Of a stretch of 64,000 nucleotides of DNA, positions 1 to 14,332 are shown in pieces. The stretch's first letter is position 1. The number at the start of each line of letters is the position of its first letter. The notes beneath the pieces are model-generated. The model had not been told where the DNA came from, ran no database searches, and saw only the letters and a list, made by a program, of their open reading frames with translations. The stretch is from Earliella scabrosa (taxonomy: Eukaryota; Basidiomycota; Agaricomycetes; Polyporales; Polyporaceae). The position numbers and the translations under genes were made by a program. The stretch spans positions 124,001-188,000 of the forward strand of contig JABYQQ010000026.1 in NCBI GenBank assembly GCA_022605405.1, written 5' to 3'.

Positions 1-3000
1 TAGTACTAGGAGAGGTATCAACACGCTATCTCATTGCTGGCCAACTGCTCACGACATCTCGGGGTGTCCTCCACACACACACACCGTGTCTGGTGTGTTT
101 GGTTGGAGGACACGCGACGGACGACGAGTCACCAGAACCCGTCAACTAACCGCAACACGGATTGCGTAGAGAAGGCGGAGGTTACCATGGTCTGTTGGTC
201 GGGGATTATCCGGTGCGTCTGGTCTAAACGGCTCGTCTGTGTCCGTTTCTGGCACGCGGGGGAAGAGGCACAAGGGTAGGTTACGGCACGCCGGACTGGG
301 AGGGATTCTATCTCGAGGACTCCGTATGATCGTTGGTACTACCTACCGGCGCTCGCTCAGTACATTCATGCCTACCTTGATGTGTACTATGTAGCGGACT
401 CCTCCTAGCCCCGGGCCGTCTCATGTCCTACTCAGCCTCAGGCTGCACCTTAGTTGACTACGGTCGATGTTGGAGTCTGTACCCATCCGCAAGGTACAGC
501 TGGAGAAAAAGCATTCGTATCTATCAAAACCTGTAGGGTGCTGGACGTTCAGATGGCGGCCCTCTGTAGTATGTAGACGAGTTCGTCGGAGTTGAACTTC
601 AGGACAAGAAGTCGAAGGGGACTAGCGCTCGGGCAGGGTCAGCGGCTTTGCGGTCCGAACACCCGAGCTATCTCTCCCACGTGGTTGCCATCAGTAACTC
701 TCAACCACTTTCGCTGTGACTCGTCTTAGCTTCAAGAGCCTCTCTGGCTCGCTCCCCATGGCGGCCACATCCCGCGGGCACACGGGAAGGACTCGTTTCT
801 ATGCTTTGGCTCAAGTATACCAGTCTCTTGGACACAGTTACTTTCAATGATGACGACGTGGCAATTCGCTCGATGCTTCCTCCCTGCCACCAGTGTACAC
901 GGTCCGAAACTCATTCAGGGCTGATCACGAGGTAAGATGCTCCTATATAGCTCTATATACGCCGCTATCGAGTATAGACTGCTCTCAGGCTGAGTCGTGA
1001 ACTTGGGACCACCCGCTCAACTCACCCAGCCGGGTCCCAGCGTCGGTCACCGACAAAGGATCAGTAACTTGTATTACTTACTAGATGCAGGTGAGCCTAC
1101 GTTCTCTCGCTGACCGTGAGATACACTGAGTTGAAACAAGATGGCAAACGGTTATCTAGTGCACGTATCGGACTCATATTCAACAGAGGAAGCGTCATTT
1201 GGCGATCGCCGGTCCCGCGCAAGCTCATCTTTTGCTTTGGTGACACGCCTGTCAAGTCCGGTCTCATAAGTCTGGTGTCATGCGACACCTTGGACGCCTT
1301 CGTTTGGAATTGTTATGCAGAGCTCGTGCGGGACTGACAGGAACACTCTGGCTGTCGTACGGTCGTCGTGAGTCGTTGTCATACATCAGACAGGATCAAC
1401 CTCGAACGAGTCGATCAGGTTCAAGTTCCTCCCTGGCAGCGCAAGGCTGTCCCTAGACGAACGTGATGTCAGCTATATTGAGTCCTGCGAAGGTTGAACG
1501 GTATGTTCAATCTTGCTATCTTGCCACGTGTCATGGCCAGAGTTGTGGAACCAAGATTGCGGCGTGGGTGCGGCAGCCAAGAACACTAAGCACTCCCAGT
1601 GGGGACTAAATGGCTCGCAGGACAGTGAACTTTGATCACGCACGTTGCCGGCTCTACGGTGAGTGTGTAGACTCTGGAAAGGATAAATTCCACGCTCGCT
1701 GGAAACCCCCTTGCCCTTCATTCCCACATAGGCGAACCGCGCCACCCGGAACCTCACATGGCGACCCCACCACCCCTGTCACTGAGCCACCATCGGTGGC
1801 TATCCCTAAGATATACAACCCATGGCGATTCATCTAGATCTTGCGAAGTTGTGGCTCAGGAGTCGGTATCCCAAGAAGTGAGGACCAATAGCTTCTGCGC
1901 TTCTCGTCTCTATCCGGATGTTCCTCCGGAGCTCGCCGTGTCCGCATCCGGCATTCAACCTCTCGCGCTGCCGGGCAATCCTACTTCCGAACGTCAATTT
2001 TGGCGTTCATACATTGTCCCAACTTCGCGTCACATGGTGGATTCGGTGACAACACTATCCCATGATGCCGCTTGGCTGAAGACACAGCGCTAATCGTTCC
2101 ATCCCCCTCTCACTCACCATAGAGCCTCCTGACCGGCTAGGGACCTCCTACGCGTAGCTTGCTATGTGATGAACTGCGAGTTTTACGAAGTACTATCCTT
2201 TAACCCGACAGCGGTCCGGTACTACGGCACTACAACAAATTTGCGATGAACAACCATCTCCCGCCATGGAACGTGCGAACTGACGGCTGACGTCGGAAGG
2301 TGGGTGAGAGTTCTGTTCATCTATCCAGAAATGCTGACGTCCCCTCGGCGCTGTCGTCTGGCTACTACTGGTGCCAGACAGATGATCCGTGCTCTGTTAC
2401 CGGGTGACTGTGTGGACTGGATGGACGAGGGGGATAAGATTGCAGGTACGTACGAATTTGTGATCCTCACTTTGATGCACAGTCATACGCTCTGTTTAGG
2501 CCTAGAAACAACTGCGATGCAACCGGATTCAAGCTCCGTAGAGCCTTAGGTACCATGTTGTACCACATCGTGTACACAGACGCAATCCGACTCGCTGACA
2601 TGTTTCAACCCCCATTTGGGGCAGAGGGCATGACGAACTTGGCTACCATGGAAGCGCGGTTCTGCCACCACGATGCTTGTGGGTTGACAGGGGGCTTGTG
2701 GATCTAGAGGACGCACATCATTGGTCCGGGGGCATCGAGAAGCGAGGTAGAGCACTCTTGCGGACATGGAAGGCACACACAAAACTTCCTTTGCGAACGG
2801 AGTTGATAGAATGGACAAACATATGTCCTGAGCGTCATCGGTCTGAATAAGTTGAGACGCGCTATTTTGGGATCGACATCCTGCATGGTTGCATCTGTTA
2901 CACCAATTTAGCACAATATCTGTCATCAACTTGCAATCCGTATAATGTGGACTACGTTACACAGAGATCAAACAATATCGATCGTCCATGTTCTCGTTCA

Positions 3001-5268
3001 TTAGCATCACCGTAACGGCGTGGAAGCCTGATACTTTGAGGAGACCGCAACGGACTTGCAAAGCTCATGAATGTCTCATGACTCAATATTGTACTAGGTC
3101 TGAGAACATAGCGAAGACACGCTCATCTAGAAAATGATATGAGTAGAAATGCTTCTAAAGATACAGCGATAGTCACGATACCTACAGTGTGGGGCCGCTG
3201 CGGCCTGTGAAGCGTCAAAGCTACAGCGTCGAGACCATGTGGTAGTAACGGCACACTGTGTATGTAATTACTTCACGTGAGAATCCAAGGTCTCGCTGAG
3301 TCCAAGTCCGCTGTAGACCGCGCAAACCGAGGGCACGAGTATCCATATCGACAAGGGAAGCTATCATTCGTTCATCCGGATACCAAGATGATTGCCCAAA
3401 TACCATGGCACTGGTGCGCTCACCCAAGAACAAATGCTAACCACACTATGTGCCGTGTTCCAACAGTAGACGCGACGAATTCTAGGACACCGGAACAGCA
3501 AGTCTTGTATTCCAACGTCATTCATGGACCAGAAACGTTACATATCAGAGGTGGAAGTCAGTTCTAGCCGGTGATGAGAGTGTCTGGATGCGATAGTGGT
3601 CGATTGACAAGTACTACTCATCGTCATCAATATGACAGGTGTGAATATCGCCGAGTTCGCGTTGATATCTGTACTGTAGAAGGTACTCACAAACGCTGTG
3701 AGTCGAAGCACTCCGCCGTGGTCCGGAGTATGCCAATGTCCATATGGCCGTCTATCTCCGATTCCTGTCATATATTGAATATCCCCCAAGTTTACACATC
3801 ACATCGCATGAGTAATAGTCTAGTATCCGGGGCGCACATCAACGAACTCGTGCATTACCGCAATACTCACTGAGACTGCGTGTCCTTGCTGTCTTGAACT
3901 TGCACGAAGTACCCAGGAGATGGCAGGAGATCTCGTTCCTGGCAACCCAGACCATGTCACACTGGAAGGCCGGAGTTCCGAGTCGTCCCATGACAGCCTG
4001 GTGCCGCGGTAAGGCTGCGGCTCGTGCAGTCAACGCTGCTTGACTGTGGGAATCAGAACACGAGTTGCATGTACAAACAGCTATGAAGGGACTCACTACC
4101 CGAAAGGCCCATATCCGGATAGGAACGACTCCTTGGTGGGAAATTGGAAATCAGATCGGATGGTAACGTCCATGAGCGCAATTCTGAGACCTGAGATCTG
4201 GGCTAGTCAATCATGAACGATCTCTCCATTTTATCACTTTGTGTTAACAGCGGCGGTGCTCCCCGATCACAGGCCTGGACTATATCTCGCTAAAGCGTAA
4301 TCCCGAGCGACGGTTCACGTTATCTGTAATGTGGAGGTTAGCGCCTATACAGAACTTTGTTGGAACAACCATGCCACAAGACAGCGCGTGCATGGAGATA
4401 CAGGGAACTTTCGGAGCGATCATGGGTAGTAGAACGTTCATTCGGTCAAGGAGTACCGTAGTCAGCCAATGGGCAAGGTTTGCTTCATCTTCGAAATGAC
4501 ATACATCACATTCCCGCCCGAGCTGAGCACGCATCATCCGAGCGTAAATCGGGCAGTCCTCTCGTGGCAGATCACCACGTTTCAATGCCCGAGATGAACC
4601 GGGGAAAACAAAGAAGAAGCCTGTGAATGAAGTCGATCGCCGTCACATACGTATGCAACGCCAGTGATATCTGACGAGGGTCAATAGGCACGTACCTCAT
4701 GCGCTCGGAGTCGCGTCCCCGTCTCACTTCAGGAGCTCTGCTGACTGCGACTTCGCCCGCCGCGTGGCGGCGCGAAGGCAGAAGGGGCATCCACCGACGC
4801 CCTCAAAGGCCCAAACCCGGAAAGGCGCCTCCCAGCCCGGGCCGACTGCACGCGGCTCCTCCGGCTTCATCGTGGGATGGGCGACCAGTGTGGATGCCAC
4901 GCACGGTGCAACCGACGGGCTTCCTTGCTGCCACCATCGATCCCACTCCTCCGCGCATTGCATGGCACATGCTGCCCCCAGACGATGACGAATGATTCTT
5001 AACAGTGTCATTGTCCGAATGGAGTACGTAGTACAGCAATTACAACAAATCGATCGACTTCACAACTATGCATGATCGTACAAGGTAAGTGACTCTCCTC
5101 ATAGTGTACCCCGCCGACGACTACTCGCACGGACATCGAGGGTACACAATCAGGAGAAGCCGAGACAGCGAACACAATGCAGGAGAGCGAGGAGAGCTAT
5201 ACCAGTGTTAAGTACTGGCACGAATGAGCGGGGACCGGGTATGGTATACGGCAAGGGTATAAGCGCGT
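1..5268. other. Left flank, no supported gene
   Basis: Mixed-composition sequence with many stops in all frames. No ORF above about 130 codons, no RNA gene or repeat array recognised. Isolated splice-like signals occur at about chance frequency. Confidence 0.5.
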
Positions 5269-5864
5269 CTACGCTATCGTTGACGTGCGGTGCACCCCCG
5301 CGACGGCCATTATGCGGCCGCTGCCGGGAATGGGACCAGCGATGGAGGGAGTTCGGCGCGTTCCAGGAGCGTAGGTGACGGGAGGAGGGGTGGGCGAAAC
5401 GACGAGGGGGTTGCTGAGCGGTGCGTGGTTCGCGGTTTGGTACGAGGGGCAGCGAGCGTGCGCAGTGACGGGAGGGTACGGCGGAGGTGGGGTCTGCACG
5501 GCCTCGCGCGAATAGATGGGGACGTAGTTCTCTGAAGCCGTCGTCCTCACCGTGTTCGTGCGCATAAACTTGGGTTCGAAGTTCGGGGTGGGGGAGGCGG
5601 AAGCGTGGATGAGCCCGCCACGGCGCGCGGGGGACGAAGGAGGGGTACCGCGACGTTGACTGCGGCACTTCGACTTGAGGCCGAACCAAGTGAGGCAGGA
5701 GATGGTGGCAAGGAAGAAGACTGCATGGAATGTCTATGAGATACTGGCGGAAGCAGAGGCGAGGGGGCGGATCACTCACGAATGCCGAAGACCATTACAC
5801 CAATCTCAGCCACCGACAAACCCTTCTGGTCATCGGAAGACAGCGCACTAGCGAAAGGGGCCAT
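5269..5864 (-). CDS. Small single-pass membrane protein with PPPPY motif (178 aa, 2 exons)
   Basis: Spliced model: 5864-5780 and 5720-5269, 59-nt phase-1 intron. A 17-residue polar N-terminus precedes a transmembrane helix that spans the intron (VAEIGVMVFGI joined to LFFLATISCLTWFGL), followed by KSKCRSQRR as a positive-inside stop. The cytosolic tail has YSREAVQTPPPPYPPV; PPxY is the known ligand of WW domains in Nedd4/Rsp5-type ubiquitin ligases. The sequence directly before the ATG reads as an acceptor, and an upstream S/T-rich exon (about 6040-5947) would join in frame. The full protein may therefore have a longer outer part whose 5' end I cannot find. It shares architecture and intron phase with the gene at 17077-17417. 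Confidence 0.55.
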
Positions 5865-6087
5865 TCTGAAGAAGAACACAAGCCGGAGACGACGCAAGTC
5901 AGGTATCGGCTCCGGCGGACAAGAAGAGCGGATGATGTCACTCACTCAGGTGTGGATGAGGGAGAGGTGGACTGGCCGGGCACGAGTGGTTTGGTGGATG
6001 GGGCTGAAGAGGACGTAGTGGATGTTGAGAGCCGTGCGCAGCCGCGGTCGAAATGGGATATGGCTTCATGCAAGTGACTCGGGGCGG

Positions 6088-6094
6088 CTTATAT
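6088..6094 (-). promoter_or_regulatory. Possible TATA box (ATATAAG)
   Basis: Lies about 230 bp before the ATG of the PPPPY membrane-protein gene on the same strand, followed by a pyrimidine-rich leader with a possible leader intron. This is motif evidence only, and it would be wrong if the upstream S/T-rich exon is coding. Confidence 0.3.
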
Positions 6095-7110
6095 GTACGC
6101 GAGTCGAGGCGTAGACGCCATTAATGATGCCGCACTGGTACAGGCAGAGAAAATGTGACGGACCGGGAAAAGGTGAATTCCAGCAGATTGTGACTGAGCG
6201 CCGCCTCGTGTCCTGGCATAATGCTCGAGTTGGTGCCGCTCATAGCCCGTCTTGACCCGAGCGGCGGAGATCTTATCATGTCTACCTGTCTAAGCTCCGG
6301 GTCGTTTGTTCGCAAGCCAAAGACAAGCAGCAGTAGACTTTGACTGTCCTCGCACAAGCCACGTTGTGTTGCATAGAACAGGGACCAGGCATATGACGCT
6401 AGCGACGACGCGAGAACTCATCGACCTCCGATGAAGACCGCGGCCAAGACCAAGTCGTGCAACCCCCCCCATTCACCCTCCCGGCATCTCGGCAGCTGTC
6501 AGCGACCAGAACTCTAGTTTTGTACCCCACATCCCCATAGTCGAGAGCGGGTGCAGACGGGAATGCGGGACTACCGACGATGCGGCAAACCTAGAGAACG
6601 GGCGCGGCATCTATTGCATCGATGCGCGAACGGAGGGAAGGGCTCTTTGGAGCGCCCCCAAGCGCAGCGTAGGGTAGCCTCAGCTTCGACATGGTAGCGA
6701 GTGTGGGAGATTGCAGGCCAAGCACATCGGCAGAGAAGTCGGGCGGATGTCATTCGACGGCACGATGGCTCTGCGCGACTCTGCGGAGCGCCGAAATACA
6801 GAGGACGTCGCCGACGACGAGGGCATGCGTTGACGTGTGCGGAGAGAAGCTACTGAAAACAGTAACGCGTGTCAGGAACGACCAGGAAGCTGAAAATACC
6901 CAAAGAGGGATGTACAGGCGAAGTAGCTGGCGCAACTCGGCCTCGGACCCCGCATGGGATCATCGTGGGATTGGGGTGAGACGCACGCTGCAGCCTTGAG
7001 GCGCTCTGCAGCGTGGTGGATCGGTCAGGCGTCCAGAGGTCCAAGGTTCAGCGAACGCCTGAAACACGAACTTTCAGCGTATGCTCCCGCGGGTTCGTTG
7101 TAGAACAAAC

Positions 7111-7515
7111 CTAGTGCTGACCGCCCGCGATCATGACGTGTTTGCTGACCTTGATAGTACGTACAGAGCCGGTTTTCCATTGTCCACTGTTAGCTTTCCA
7201 GCCGTGTTTCACCTGTCGACGGCGGTGCTGCCCACACGGACCGTCATTCGGATCGTCCAGTCCAAATGTGCAGAAGACAGAGTTGGCGCGCGAGAAGCGT
7301 CGAATGCGTAAGCTTAGGCATGGATATCCAGACCGGGAGCCGCGTCCATCAGAGGCTCGCAACGCAATGAAATGGACACTGCCTCCCTCGGCGTCTGGCT
7401 GACAACATTCACTTGCGGTGCAGCATCAAATGAATCAATTCAGACTTACTGGGTATTTGGTCCTCGAGATGGGAGAGAGTATTGAGGGTCCGCAAATCGT
7501 TCCTTCGCACGACAT
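7111..7515 (-). CDS. Weak two-exon gene candidate (117 aa)
   Basis: Spliced model: 7515-7450 and 7398-7111, 51-nt phase-0 intron with GTAAGT donor and GTCAG acceptor. A CT-rich leader precedes the ATG. The protein (MSCEGTICGPSILSPISR start) has no recognised domain. It could equally be chance in gene-poor sequence. Confidence 0.25.
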
Positions 7516-10500
7516 GTGGGCGAAACCTCGGAGCAACTTTGCACGGCGCTAGGAGAGCCGAAGCGCGACAGGTCTTCGTCCAGACAGCCACGACGCGCGA
7601 AGGAAGATAGCTGGAGATAGCAGGAGTGGAGAGATAACTAGGAGACAACTTGGGGATGCGGTGGCAACTTGAACGGATCCGGACTACGCTTGCGACTTGA
7701 ACACGAGGCAGCACGAGGCGCGCGCGCGTTGGCTCTCCTTTGATCGCCGACGCGATGGCTCGCGATGGCTGTGCACCCCGCCATCACTCGCGTGAGTAAG
7801 TAGTCTCACTCAGCGGCACCCTCGACCTGGATCCTGGACGTTTGCATGACAAATACTTAGGAGGTTAACTGTCCGTTGCGTTCGACCGGCGTAATGCCTC
7901 CTCGCCAGCTGGTCACAGTGAGGCGGATGCAGGTGCGATCAGATAACGAGGTGGCATGAGGGAGCGGCGATGAGGAACGGTCGAGCTGAGGGTACCGGTG
8001 CAAACTTGGATTTGGTCCTGTTCGCCAGGGTCGGCGTGGGGTGGAGATCCACAACGTGGGCACCAGAAGTGAGACGTCGAGCGGCCCACTCTGCATCCGC
8101 GTGTCCCCTGCAAATGGATCCTCAGGAGACGATTCCAAGTGGACAAGGGTGTCAGAGGACGTACCATAGAGAGCATCACAGAATGGGTCATCAGGGTCAG
8201 CACCGGTCAGCAGCGGCAGGAGAGGCCTCAGGACCCCGAGGACAGTACCGCCAACGTGCCAGTGTCCAACATGCGGGTGTGCGTTCTGATGGACAGTGAA
8301 TATCGGTGTCGCATCCCGGAGTCAAATCCGAGGAGAGAACTGCGTAATAGTCAATGTCTGGCGCTCTATCACAGCCGCAGGCCGAGTTTCACCTTGAAGG
8401 GCACTCGAATGACCCTGATGAACCCGGGATGCACGATCTGCCTATCCAAGTCGCCGCCCTCCATCATCAAGAGCCCTATCCTGAAAAAGACTGTAGAATG
8501 GAAGCTCACCCATTATGGCGACCGAGAACCACGCATGGAGTTCTTTTCTGTGTCGGCGTTCGTGGGCGGCGCACGCGCAGGACGCGGGGTTCGTGACGGC
8601 GCTCCCGGTCAATGAACATTGCCGGATCACTGTCCATAGACACATCGCCGTGGGTTTTTGTCCACGGCGGCAGTGTCACGCATTTCTCTTCGATGGCGAG
8701 CGGTGTCCATGGAAAGATGGTGCGACCGGTGTTGGGATTGGGAACGGGACTGTGACAGTGGTCGCTTCTTGATGAGAGGCCTAGACCCTAAGTTCGCAAC
8801 GTAACCGATAGCACAAGATGCGGAACGCGCGATGCACGCCTCGAGGCCCAGGGTTATGACTGAGCACTGAATCTGTCGGCCAGATGATGGTGGTTTGTCA
8901 AGATGTCGGGAGGCGCTGGACCAAACAGAGGCATACAGCGCTTATTGTCGGCGACCCTCCTCCTTCCGCCGCGCGTTGACAACTCCTCGCGCTCCAAATG
9001 TGCACAGCTGAGGTATATATTTTATTCGTCCTTTGCTCGACTGTCTCGCTCGCAGGAATCGGACACACCACTCTGCACCACTTCAAGTACTAGTTCAAGT
9101 CTGCCGCTGCACCGCTTTGCTGACGAGGACTGCGGCGTGCCTCCGACCTCGTACCCAGAGCGCTGGCCCTGCACTGTGAATCCGGCCGTCGTTCGGAAGT
9201 GCTACTCGCACGACTTCAGTTCGCGACCTCCGAGGACCTGGATCTCATACATGTCCTACTACTGCTTCGTCCGAGTTGGTTTATTCCAATCGGACGCAGT
9301 TAACCCATGAGACCACTCAGTCTTCCGTGTTGGCCATCGGATCTGGAGGATCCTTTGGTGTGGTGATTAGAAAGTCTTGGTGTCCTATGAATCAGCAAGT
9401 ACCCCTATCAAGGTTTCATGAACACCGCATTTAATTTAGTTTTTGCCCACGCGCCGGGCTCATTTCACACTGACCACCCGCGTTCTCAATCCAACTCACA
9501 CTCTATACCTCGATATGAGGTAAGTACCGTTGTACTGGGTCGGCACACATTCGCTGCTAACGCTCCGCCGGCACAACAGCTCTCCGTCGTATGTAACAGA
9601 TACCGTATGGCTACGACGATCCCCCACCGGAAGCACTGTTGGTACTCCGACAGCTGCCCGAAGCACCACCCTACCATCTCTCTATTAGTCCAGGGCGCGC
9701 AAAGACGGGATCGCGGGGCGGCTGCGCTATACGCGTATGCCATCGAATGCCGTTCGCAAACACGACTCTCCGCGTAAGTGCTTCAAGGACACGTGCATAC
9801 CCCAGGACAGGTACGTGGTCATATCATTTCTCTCGCGTTGGTTGCGAGCACGGCTGTCATCGCTGCTCTGGACTCTGGACGGCTGTTCGGCGCCTGGTGC
9901 AAGGAGACGCCTGCAGCGCCGCCCGCCGTCACTTCGTCTGCAGTCGCGCGATGTTCATACGCGAGCGGGCCAGATGCGCTTCTCGAGGGTGCTGCGGGGT
10001 GCCGCAGCAGCGGGCTGATTGGGAATTGGCGCATGTTCACGCTATCATATTGTACTCGGGTTCTCCGGATAGCGTCCAAGGGCCCTGGAGAGCGCGATGC
10101 AAACCTGTAGGCGGAGCGAAGTCGAGGCTGCGCTATGAGAGTATGACAATCTCGAGCCAGCGCGGGCTCCTCACTGCCTCTCACAGTACATCCGCCGTGA
10201 GCACACAGACGGGTGTTCCGTGAGAGCAACTCGACGCTAACTCTGCGGCTACCTGACATTCCTCCGGCGAAGGGAAAATGAGAACGAATGCAGCAGGCAA
10301 GGATGGCGGAGGCATCACGTCCCTGATGAACGCATTAAATTGCTCCCGAGCCACGTCTTGTCAATGTCGAACCATCCTGGGATTTTCCTCGTATCCCTCT
10401 TACGAGGAGTGGCGGCAGAGATCGACGTCGATCCTTCGAACTCACTAATCCTGCAGGGACCCAATCCACCCGAGACTTGGTGCATGGGCTGGTGCAACCC

Positions 10501-13500
10501 AACTATCATGATGAACACGGTCCATCCGAGTACTTACCTCCTGCCAGAGACGGCGGGATCACAAGGACACACCCTCATGCATTCGGCACTGGAGATGGCA
10601 TCGCGGAGCCTTCGCGTCGAGTTTCACAACTCAGCGTCGGGCGTGTCGTGCTGCGGAGGGCCGGAGGCGATGAACACGGCAATCGGGTTCCACGCTTCTC
10701 CTCCTATCGACGTCGGGATCCCTGAACAGTGAAATACCACTCCCGTTATCCCAGTTCTGAGTACATCATCAGCTTCTCAAGATTCTCTCCTCGGTGGACC
10801 GTGGCACCTTCATTCTCATCACATCAGAGCTCACGTCTCGATCAAGGGGAGCGAACTCTGTGAGATGCGCCGCCTACGTATGCACGCTCATTTGTACGTA
10901 CTCATTCGTCACTTCGCCCGGCGCTGACCGGCGCCCTTTCAGAGTTAGAACGAAGCAGGGCGGCGTGCCGGATGATGATGCCGCGCGGCACGCATCACGA
11001 TAGGAGTTTTACTGAACTTCCGCCATGCTGCGACGCAGCCGACGCTAGGCTGTACTCGGGATACCAGGAGTCGGAGTGCACTCGCACGGTGCACGTCTCC
11101 GTCTTGGATGGTAGTAGGAGCACTGTGCTGCACTGATTATTTTGTCTATCAAGAGACCAATTCGGGCTTGGGGCCTCGGTAGTAGCGCTCTACACACTCC
11201 TACTAGTCCTTTCTTGTCGTTCCGCACATGGCGAGAGACAAGGCTGTGGACGGTCGTCCCTCTAGTGCTATTTGTCGTCGCTGCGACTCCATACGCACAT
11301 GCGCCCAGAGGCAGACACACTTTCGTAGTTCCGACGTCGTCCGATCGCGACGTTCCGATTTCCTCATGCCCGTCCACTGCGTGTTCGCAGCGAGCACCCC
11401 ACGAACTTCAGCCTAGTATGGCATCCAAGAACACCCAGTAGAAGCGAATTCGCATTTGTCCAGACGGAGTGCACCCGGGCCCGCTCCCCCAGGCACGATG
11501 GACTGCTCTCACCCTCCGAGTCTTCTCACTTCCGTGCGTATCCAACTTGTCCTGACCTCAGGGTGAGTATTCGGGTTGCAACTGAACCCGTGCGCAAACG
11601 TTTACGAGTAAAATCACGAAGAACCGAGGGCGCGCTCAATCCTCAATTAGAGTTCGCGCCAATGAATATGTTACCGAACTAGCGCAGTTCACCGTTTACA
11701 GACTCTGATAGTTCCTCACCTTCCGAGGTATGCTGAATCCACGCTCCCGGGCCAAGGGACGCAAGTTGGTCCCATCAACACGGATCCACAACTTGGTTGC
11801 AGTTCGTGCGTCCTGTGGGTGGTTCTCAGTCAATATCTCTCATCCGGCTGGTAACGGATGGATTCAGACACCTCCTGTATGCTCATAGCGTCATCCACTC
11901 CGGAGTTGGACATCATTGTGGGCGGTGCCGCCGCCCGTCGGCAGTGCAGACTTCCTGCGGGATGGAAGGTGGAGTATACCTGTGGTCTGGTGTCAATGGC
12001 AAAGCAGAATTGTATTCTCACCACGTTGCTAGCTTGGCACCAGAGTGCATGCGTCTTCAAAGTTGGAATCACCCCTTCTAGAGTCTAGACTCTAAGTAGT
12101 CCAAAGTTCGAACTCTCGTCGTCGCGTGGGACCCACGTGGCACGAAGCGCGCAACTTAGTTAGGCTCGGCGGGATTCTACTCCGTCCACCATCTCGTCCA
12201 CTTCACCACTGTTCTGTTTCAACTGCTCCTGTGGTACGGCCGACAGTACTAGACAGCACACGGATTTGTGCAGTGCGCCATGGGAATGGCATTGTATGCT
12301 ATCGTTATGATCTTGCAGGACTTCACTGGCACCTGGATCATTCTTCCTCCTCCCAGCACGCCGCAAGAGCGTACCCTGAAGACTGTATGGTAATATCCAT
12401 CAAGGTTTGCTGCACGAACGGAAGATGTGAGCCGGATCTGGGAAACATAGGTACAGCAGGACCTAGGCTTCTACTGGTGGCGACTGATCGCCGCATCACC
12501 TTCCCGCTCTAGCCGCACCTGGCATCGAACCTTAGACAGATGGTAAGTAATCACGCTTTATCAATTTTGACGAGCTCGGGCATCCGGCTTCTACTTGATT
12601 GCTAATCCTCCGATTGTTCTTCCGCTGTCACTGAAGCTTTCATGATGGCGCGCGTTTAGTCTGATACTCTGAAGGACGTTCCGCATTTCCCAGCCCCAAT
12701 TGAATGAATGTCCAGCTATGTGAGTATCGCGATTTTCTGCACCGTACACCGCCGTAGCCCCTTCACATCATCACCTCTTGCAGGTGATGACACGGACTGC
12801 TGACTCCATGGTGCCCAATCCGCCGGCGCACGTTGAATGTTCAAGAGCTCTCGCACAGCCATTCCCGTAGACCGACGTATCTCCCGATGAGCGAGGTCAC
12901 CCGCACTTCTGCATCAGCGCTATGAACCTCAACACGACAGCCCCGCCCGTTTACTACAACTGTCACGCCTGCGGGGTAGCGAAGGATCAGGCGCCGATGG
13001 CTATGGTCACCTCATGCCCCCGCCTCCCTGGCACGCGGAGGCGCTCTGCGAGCTCGCTAGATCCTCTACGTCTCATGTTGGTAGGAATGGTATGAACGCC
13101 ACAGGACATCGGACATGGGATGTGGTACATTCCCAAGCGTCAGGTTTGATATGGGTCATGTAACTCTCTCCTATCCGTCGCTAGGGCAGGCGCACGCCAG
13201 GACGTTGTATTCAGTCTGTGCTACTTGACCTGAGGCGTCACTGTAGAGCTTCTCCCGTGATAATTCTGCAGTAGCCAACTTTAACCTACGTACGTGTTCC
13301 GCATGATCTTTGAAGCGCGTTCATGATGAGTGTCTCAGCTGTGCGAGGGACATCTCGGAGTCGAGGTCTGGACCATCGGTGTTGTCGATAACCCTCGGAG
13401 GTGGCACACCCCCGAATATGGCCCTGGGTGAAGCCTCTGGCGGTCTCCGCGTCAGCAGGGACACATGCTGACCAGCATTACGTACTATCATTTTGGCACG

Positions 13501-14332
13501 CGTCGCCTTGAGAGCTCGATTATACAGCTCCGCATTGACGTATTCATCACATCTAGGAATTCTCCCAGTGACACCTCTTAGATCTATACACAGGTATCTT
13601 GGCACGTTCTATATCCCCGATCACCCAGGTACAGCATTACATCCGCCCTCGACATAGCCTGCGCACGGTGTCGCTTCCGAGGGAGCCCACGGTCCTCAGG
13701 TACTTACGACAGCCCGCGCTCAAGATCCGGGAGCACTTAACGGATGTAAGCTTTACGCTGTTGATCCGCCGGCTCTGCATTACTTCTAACGAGACGTCTA
13801 TTGAATAGCCTCTTCATAACAAGAGCGGCCCCATGGTTCCTGCTGACCACCGCTCGGCCCGATCTGGGAGGAATGCGAGTAAACTGCTCGGCGCCACATC
13901 GAGAGAGAGCTATGGGTTCCAATAGACCCACTGGATCCCAACTATAGCTTACAGCATTGTGCTAGCATTGACACCAAACATTTCATCCCAATACAGGACG
14001 TACAAGCTCCCAATCTCCGCACGCAGGTCCGCTGATAGGGAACCCCTTAAACGCACAAACCCCAAGGGAGCTCAATATGTTAACTCACCTGCATTTACCA
14101 GTAGATGTGAATTTGTTCAGTTTAACAGCATGTGAGTCCTATGAGGGCGAGACATAACTGAGCTTCTGTCACGCTCGACCCCGACTTGTTCCGCGAAGGT
14201 GGCAGGTGACATGCTAGTCCGCCTTTGTCTTCGACCTCATGCAACTTGAACGCACACGGCGCAACCTAGCGCGATTCAGCCCCCACAGGTGTAAGGTCCA
14301 AGCGCGAGGCTTACGACATTGTCAACGAGACG

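Larger units (their letters stand above)
5865..14332. other. Left flank, essentially gene-poor
   Basis: Apart from the weak candidate at 7111-7515 and a possible upstream exon near 6040-5947, I see only short overlapping frames. A hydrophobic stretch near 11260-11300 (plus strand) is reminiscent of the small membrane-protein family, but no full model could be built. Confidence 0.45.

Noticed and set aside
9418..10259. Overlapping ORFs of 90-195 codons on both strands
   Set aside because: None has a convincing start, splice chain or motif. A hydrophobic stretch near 9830-9880 alone is not enough.
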